Part shown: in pieces, positions 60,676 to 64,000 of the stretch
How the letters are laid out: every line of letters begins with the position of its first letter
Numbering within the stretch: position 1 is the stretch's first letter
Origin: Anseranas semipalmata
Taxonomy: Eukaryota; Chordata; Aves; Anseriformes; Anseranatidae
Assembly: GCA_013399115.1 (NCBI GenBank)
Contig: VXAA01003318.1
Location: 1,053,183-1,117,182, forward strand
Length of the DNA stretch: 64,000 nt
Reading direction: 5' to 3'
The notes under the pieces: model-generated
Seen by the model: the letters and a program-made list of their open reading frames with translations, nothing else
What the model was told of the DNA's origin: nothing
Database searches by the model: none
Translations under genes and position numbers: made by a program

Positions 60676-62270
60676 AGAAGTGCACTTTGCTTTCTGCCAG
60701 ATAAGAGATCCTCAAGGCTGTCTGTGGACCCACATCCTATACCTGTGGGAAGTGACAAGGTCCCTCCAGCCCCCAGGAGGGGAGATCATCTCTGCAGACA
60801 ATTATTATATCCCAGAATAGGGAGAATGTCTTTGTCTGCAAGGGCCAAAACTGCAATTGATACAAGATGCAATCACTGAAAAAGATACCTGATGGGAGTT
60901 ACCTTCTCAGCAGCATGCCCAACACAGACATATATACCTCAATACTCTATGATTCTCCAGACAAATTCTTATTTTTGAAGTCAGTTCTAATGAATTCGTA
61001 TTTAAATTTATCCACCCATCTAGAATTTTTCTTCATAATTTATGAATCAGAGCACACACATGAGCTGCAGAGCCACAGCAGTATTATACCAAGCTGAGCA
61101 ATGACAGCTCTGTGATTTAGAAGTGAAGACCCAGATTAATTCCATTTGTAATATCAATACCAGTCAGCATCCTTTCCCATTCCAGTTCTTCACATGTGAC
61201 ATCCTAAAACAGATTAGGAGGAATAAAAAGTATTTTCAGCACATATGTGTTATGAGTTTCAGTGGGCTCCCAGTCAAGCCCTCACTTAGCTTCATTCCTA
61301 CGATAGAAAACCTCTTAGTTTGGACACCAATTGTGTAGCATGACATGAGGAGGAAGCCTTGTACTGAATAAACAGACAGCATGCAGCCTCTCACTGTGCC
61401 ACTCTTACTGTGCCACTGACCTGGTGAGATGGGGACAACAGAAGCAGTACTTCTAACTGAGGAATAAGTGCTGACTCTAGTGGGATTATTTTTGTCAGGG
61501 AGATAAATTAAGGGGTTATGATTCACTTGACTGTAATTTGACAATTTATTTCAGTGGACCTTCAGCACCTCACAGTCTTTATCTTCCACAAGTTAGGGAA
61601 ATGCTCTTATCACCAAAGCCCAGAGAATTACACTAGGATGAGATGGCTAATCCCAGCAAGATAGGAGATAGCTGTTTCAGTTTTATTTGATTTTAATCTT
61701 GGCCTAATTTCTGGTGTTTATGTTATAAATTAGGAAATAAAGAATGAAAGCTTGATTTTGCAAGCCCAGTCTTAGCAGAAGAACTGAATCATAGTTTTCT
61801 GATTCATCCCCACTTACCTGTGCATTCAGAATCCCCGACAGTCTGAAGGTGAGGAAGACTAGACCTGAAACTGGAAGAAGGAAAATGCAAAAATGAATCT
61901 GTACATCAAAACTCTTCAAATGACAAATCATTTCTAAGATGTTAGTGCTCATGTAGAATAAAACAGATTTTCTTCTTATTTTGCCCAGAGAACATACACA
62001 GATGAGCTGTCCAGAGAAAACATGTAACTGAGGTGAGAACTTGTGGCTTGTTGTTTTGGACCACCTTGAATTTTCCTGATGAGTTGCATGACAGATAAGT
62101 GGACAGAGGCAAGACAAGGATGCTTGCTGCGTCAGCAAAACAAAAATGCAGTAAGACATTCCACTCACAACATTTAATGTCTTCTCCTGATCTTTAGGGT
62201 ACATTATGAAAAAGTCCCAGGGAAAAGCACAGACTATTTTCTTTCATTCTCATTCTGGCTTTTTTGTTGG

Positions 62271-62288
62271 TTTTTTTTTTTTTTTTTT
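62271..62288. repeat. Poly(T) tract
   Basis: A run of 18 T in a T-rich neighbourhood, with a second T run near 62352. Confidence 0.8.
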
Positions 62289-62791
62289 CCTCTCTTTTTA
62301 AGGACAAGAAGCTTGTGTGTCATGCAAGTTACAGTGATATGTTTGTTGGTTGTTTTTTTTTTTGTCAGTCCTGCCTACAATGACCTGACTTGTGTCAGTG
62401 CAGAAAAACAATCCAGAGACTAAATCAGTTCAACAGAAGAACCATTAGACAAATGGTCTAATTGAAAAAAGTGTTGGTAAACAGCTCATTACTGAGACCT
62501 CAGAGCCCAGGAAGCCAAGGTGTGGAAACACAACAAATCCACTGAAGTCAGACTTTGAAAAGAACCTGAACAAGTATTCTATTTAAAATATTTAGACTGT
62601 CTTTTACTTTTTGTTTCATGCCCCATTGATGATAAAGATGAAATGCACTTTTTGGCACTCCAGACGGCACCAATTAAACTTGATTTCTTGCTTGAGCTCC
62701 TCATAACTCCACTTGTCTCTTACTTCTAAGACAATTCTGTTTTGAGCTTTAAATTTCTGTTTTGTTCAGAGAGAAAGTATTGCTCCCACTC

Positions 62792-63249
62792 TGTCCTGGT
62801 TTCAGCTGGGCTAGAGTTAATTTTCCTCCTAGTAGCTGGTATGGTGCTGTGTTTTGAATTCAGGATAAGAACAACATTGATAACACACCGATGTTTTAGT
62901 AGTTGCAGAGCAGTGCTTACACAGAGCCAAGGACTTTTCAGCTTCTCGTGCTGCCCTGCCAGCGAGGAGGCTGGGGGTCCACAAGGAGCTGGGAGGGGAC
63001 AGAACCAGGACAGCTGACCCAAACTGGCCAAAGGGATATTCCATACCATATGACATCATGCTGAACAATTAATATGGGGTGGCTAGCCGGGGGGAGGGAT
63101 ACTGCTGCTCGGGGACAGGCTGGGCATCGGTCAGCAGGTGGTGAGCAATTGCACTGTGCATCACTTGTTTTGTACATATTATTATNCACTGGTGACAGGG
63201 AGAGAATGGCTGTGTGATGCTTAGCTGCCTGCCGGGTCAAACCACAACA
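62792..63249 (+). mobile_element. 5' LTR of an avian endogenous retrovirus
   Basis: It begins TGTCCTGGTTTCAGCTGGGC and ends ...ACAACA a few bases before a primer-binding site. It resembles an LTR very common in neoavian genomes (recognised from memory: CAAACTGGCCAAAGGGATAT, CTGGGCATCGGTCAGC). It is about 458 bp here and seems short: after TTTTGTACATATTATTAT there is one N, then text near the LTR end. The TATA-like and poly(A) portion I would expect is reduced or missing. The ORFs on both strands inside it are not genes. Confidence 0.8.
63186..63186. other. Ambiguous base inside the LTR
   Basis: A single N sits after a short ATT repeat, where related LTRs carry a longer ATT-rich stretch. It may mark a collapsed repeat. 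Confidence 0.9.
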
Positions 63250-63256
63250 TTCCTTT

Positions 63257-63274
63257 TGGCGCCCAACGTGAGGC
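63257..63274 (+). other. Retroviral primer-binding site, tRNA-Lys1,2 type
   Basis: The 18 bases TGGCGCCCAACGTGAGGC match the known Lys1,2-type primer-binding site (TGGCGCCCAACGTGGGGC) at 17 of 18 positions, directly after the LTR. This fixes the element's orientation as + and marks the LTR as the 5' one. Confidence 0.85.
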
Positions 63275-63355
63275 ACGAAGGGTTGAGATAATGACAGAGC
63301 GTGTTAAAACAAAATTGTTATAAACATTATATCAGTTTAATAATTGCTAATCACA

Positions 63356-63757
63356 ATGTTGATTTTTCTGATTTCGGGATTATGGTATTTACTTTCGGAA
63401 TTGTGGTGTATATCACATTACCTACTATATGTGTTCCCTGTCGTGATTTTTGTCATCTCTGGGGGCTGGTTTAAGGTTATTATTTTGCTGTGCCGTGTAA
63501 GATTGGCTTATGATATGATAGAATTACTATTCGTGAGACTTATCTGGTATTTGTACTCAGCATTGCCATCACTTCCATACTTCAGGAACCATTTCTCAGA
63601 AACTATAAATAATTACACTCTTTATTTTTTTCTCCTCAGGGAGCCAGTCTGTGAGGGGGACAATGGAGGACACTTTTTCCCACTTCTTCACTTTCCCTTT
63701 CTCCTTCACCTCCCCATTCTCCTCCAGGCTAGTTACCATGGCTCTTCAAAACTTTGA
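63356..63757 (+). CDS. Hydrophobic 133-codon ORF in the ERV leader (hypothetical)
   Basis: From the ATG at 63356 to TGA at 63755-63757. The first 50 residues are strongly hydrophobic and could form two membrane segments (about residues 2-17 and 20-46), followed by a basic/aromatic stretch and a third possible membrane segment. The end overlaps the candidate gag ATG at 63738 in another frame. I recognise no domain. It is intact although the neighbouring gag-like frame is broken. It might be a viral leader product, or chance in a T-rich leader. Confidence 0.3.
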   Translation: MLIFLISGLWYLLSELWCISHYLLYVFPVVIFVISGGWFKVIILLCRVRLAYDMIELLFVRLIWYLYSALPSLPYFRNHFSETINNYTLYFFLLREPVCEGDNGGHFFPLLHFPFLLHLPILLQASYHGSSKL

Positions 63758-63957
63758 ATATCCTTGGGATGTTAGAAACAGCATGCTCCTATTGTTGTCT
63801 ACTGAATGCATTTCAGGTTTTGTTTAAGGTTAAACAGCTATTTAAGAATGCCATCCAAAGATTTGTCCCAAAGCAGGATAGTTATGAGTGGCAGGGAGAG
63901 TGGGAAGATATAGGCAGGCACCTAGAGCAGTGGGCACCTCCAATGCTTTGGAACTTC

Positions 63958-63986
63958 GCCCATGAACAAGTNGCCCATGAACAAGT
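63958..63986 (+). repeat. Tandem duplication of a 14-base unit with an N between
   Basis: GCCCATGAACAAGT occurs twice, at 63958-63971 and 63973-63986, separated by an N at 63972. The period of 15 keeps the reading frame. It may be a real in-frame duplication or an assembly join artefact. Confidence 0.7.
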
Positions 63987-64000
63987 GCAGAACCCTAAAA

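Larger units (their letters stand above)
54529..62791. other. Intergenic region downstream of BEGAIN
   Basis: I see no gene with support. The longest open frame (61704-62204, - strand, 166 codons) has no recognisable domain. Contents named elsewhere are a probable CR1 fragment (60480-60675), a possible ancient repeat at 59175-59230 and a T tract (62271-62288). The rest is unique AT-rich sequence. Confidence 0.6.
63275..64000 (+). mobile_element. Internal region of the provirus: leader and start of a broken gag-like gene, cut by window end
   Basis: The leader runs from the primer-binding site to about 63737. It holds a long hydrophobic frame (separate entry). A candidate gag start is the ATG at 63738 in a strong context (ACCATGG), but that frame stops at 63825. 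A second frame, open from 63733 to the window end, carries the protein-like part (QRFVPKQDSYEW and what follows). A frameshift between about 63770 and 63825 is therefore likely. Calling it gag rests on position, not on a recognised domain. An N at 63972 separates two copies of a 14-base unit. The remaining internal genes and the 3' LTR, if present, lie beyond the window. Confidence 0.7.

Noticed and set aside
62726..63276. Overlapping ORFs on both strands across the LTR
   Set aside because: They fall inside the retroviral LTR, one crosses an N, and none matches a viral protein pattern.
1..64000. tRNA, rRNA, snRNA or microRNA genes and CRISPR arrays
   Set aside because: I looked for conserved tRNA A/B boxes, regular spaced direct repeats and obvious hairpin precursors, and saw none convincing. 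Subtle microRNA hairpins could be missed by eye.

Overview
The window is vertebrate nuclear DNA and almost certainly comes from a bird, probably a neoavian. It is AT-rich and intron-dominated. It carries several CR1 LINE fragments with the usual avian 3' ends, and its right edge has an endogenous retrovirus (ERV) LTR of a type common in neoavian genomes. There are no bacterial-type operons, no CRISPR array and no RNA gene that I can support.

One protein-coding gene dominates. It lies on the + strand and is BEGAIN (brain-enriched guanylate kinase-associated protein) or a close paralogue. Four coding exons are visible: 315-381, 45399-45506, 49042-49125 and 52394-53752 (stop codon TAG). They splice in frame with consensus AG/GT borders and give 538 residues of the C-terminal part. 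About 60 N-terminal residues must lie upstream of base 1. The first three exons encode a coiled coil. The last exon encodes the long, serine-rich, low-complexity tail ending in a conserved C-terminus. A 3' UTR follows, with a good poly(A) signal at 54462.

Bases 382-45398 form one 45-kb intron. It contains four CR1 pieces (25.5, 26.6-28.4, 32.6 and 40.2 kb), simple repeats, a 25-bp assembly gap at 35174, and stretches that look like conserved non-coding elements, including two POU octamers near 37.3-37.65 kb. The other two introns are 3.5 and 3.3 kb. Downstream, 54.5-62.8 kb is intergenic: one likely old CR1 fragment, simple repeats, and otherwise nothing recognisable.

Bases 62792-64000 are the 5' end of a provirus: LTR, a primer-binding site matching tRNA-Lys1,2 type, a leader with an unexpected hydrophobic ORF, and the broken start of a gag-like frame cut by the window edge.

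I see no clear new biological system. The best leads are the hydrophobic ERV leader ORF, the CR1 copy lacking its reverse transcriptase core, and the candidate regulatory elements in the giant intron.
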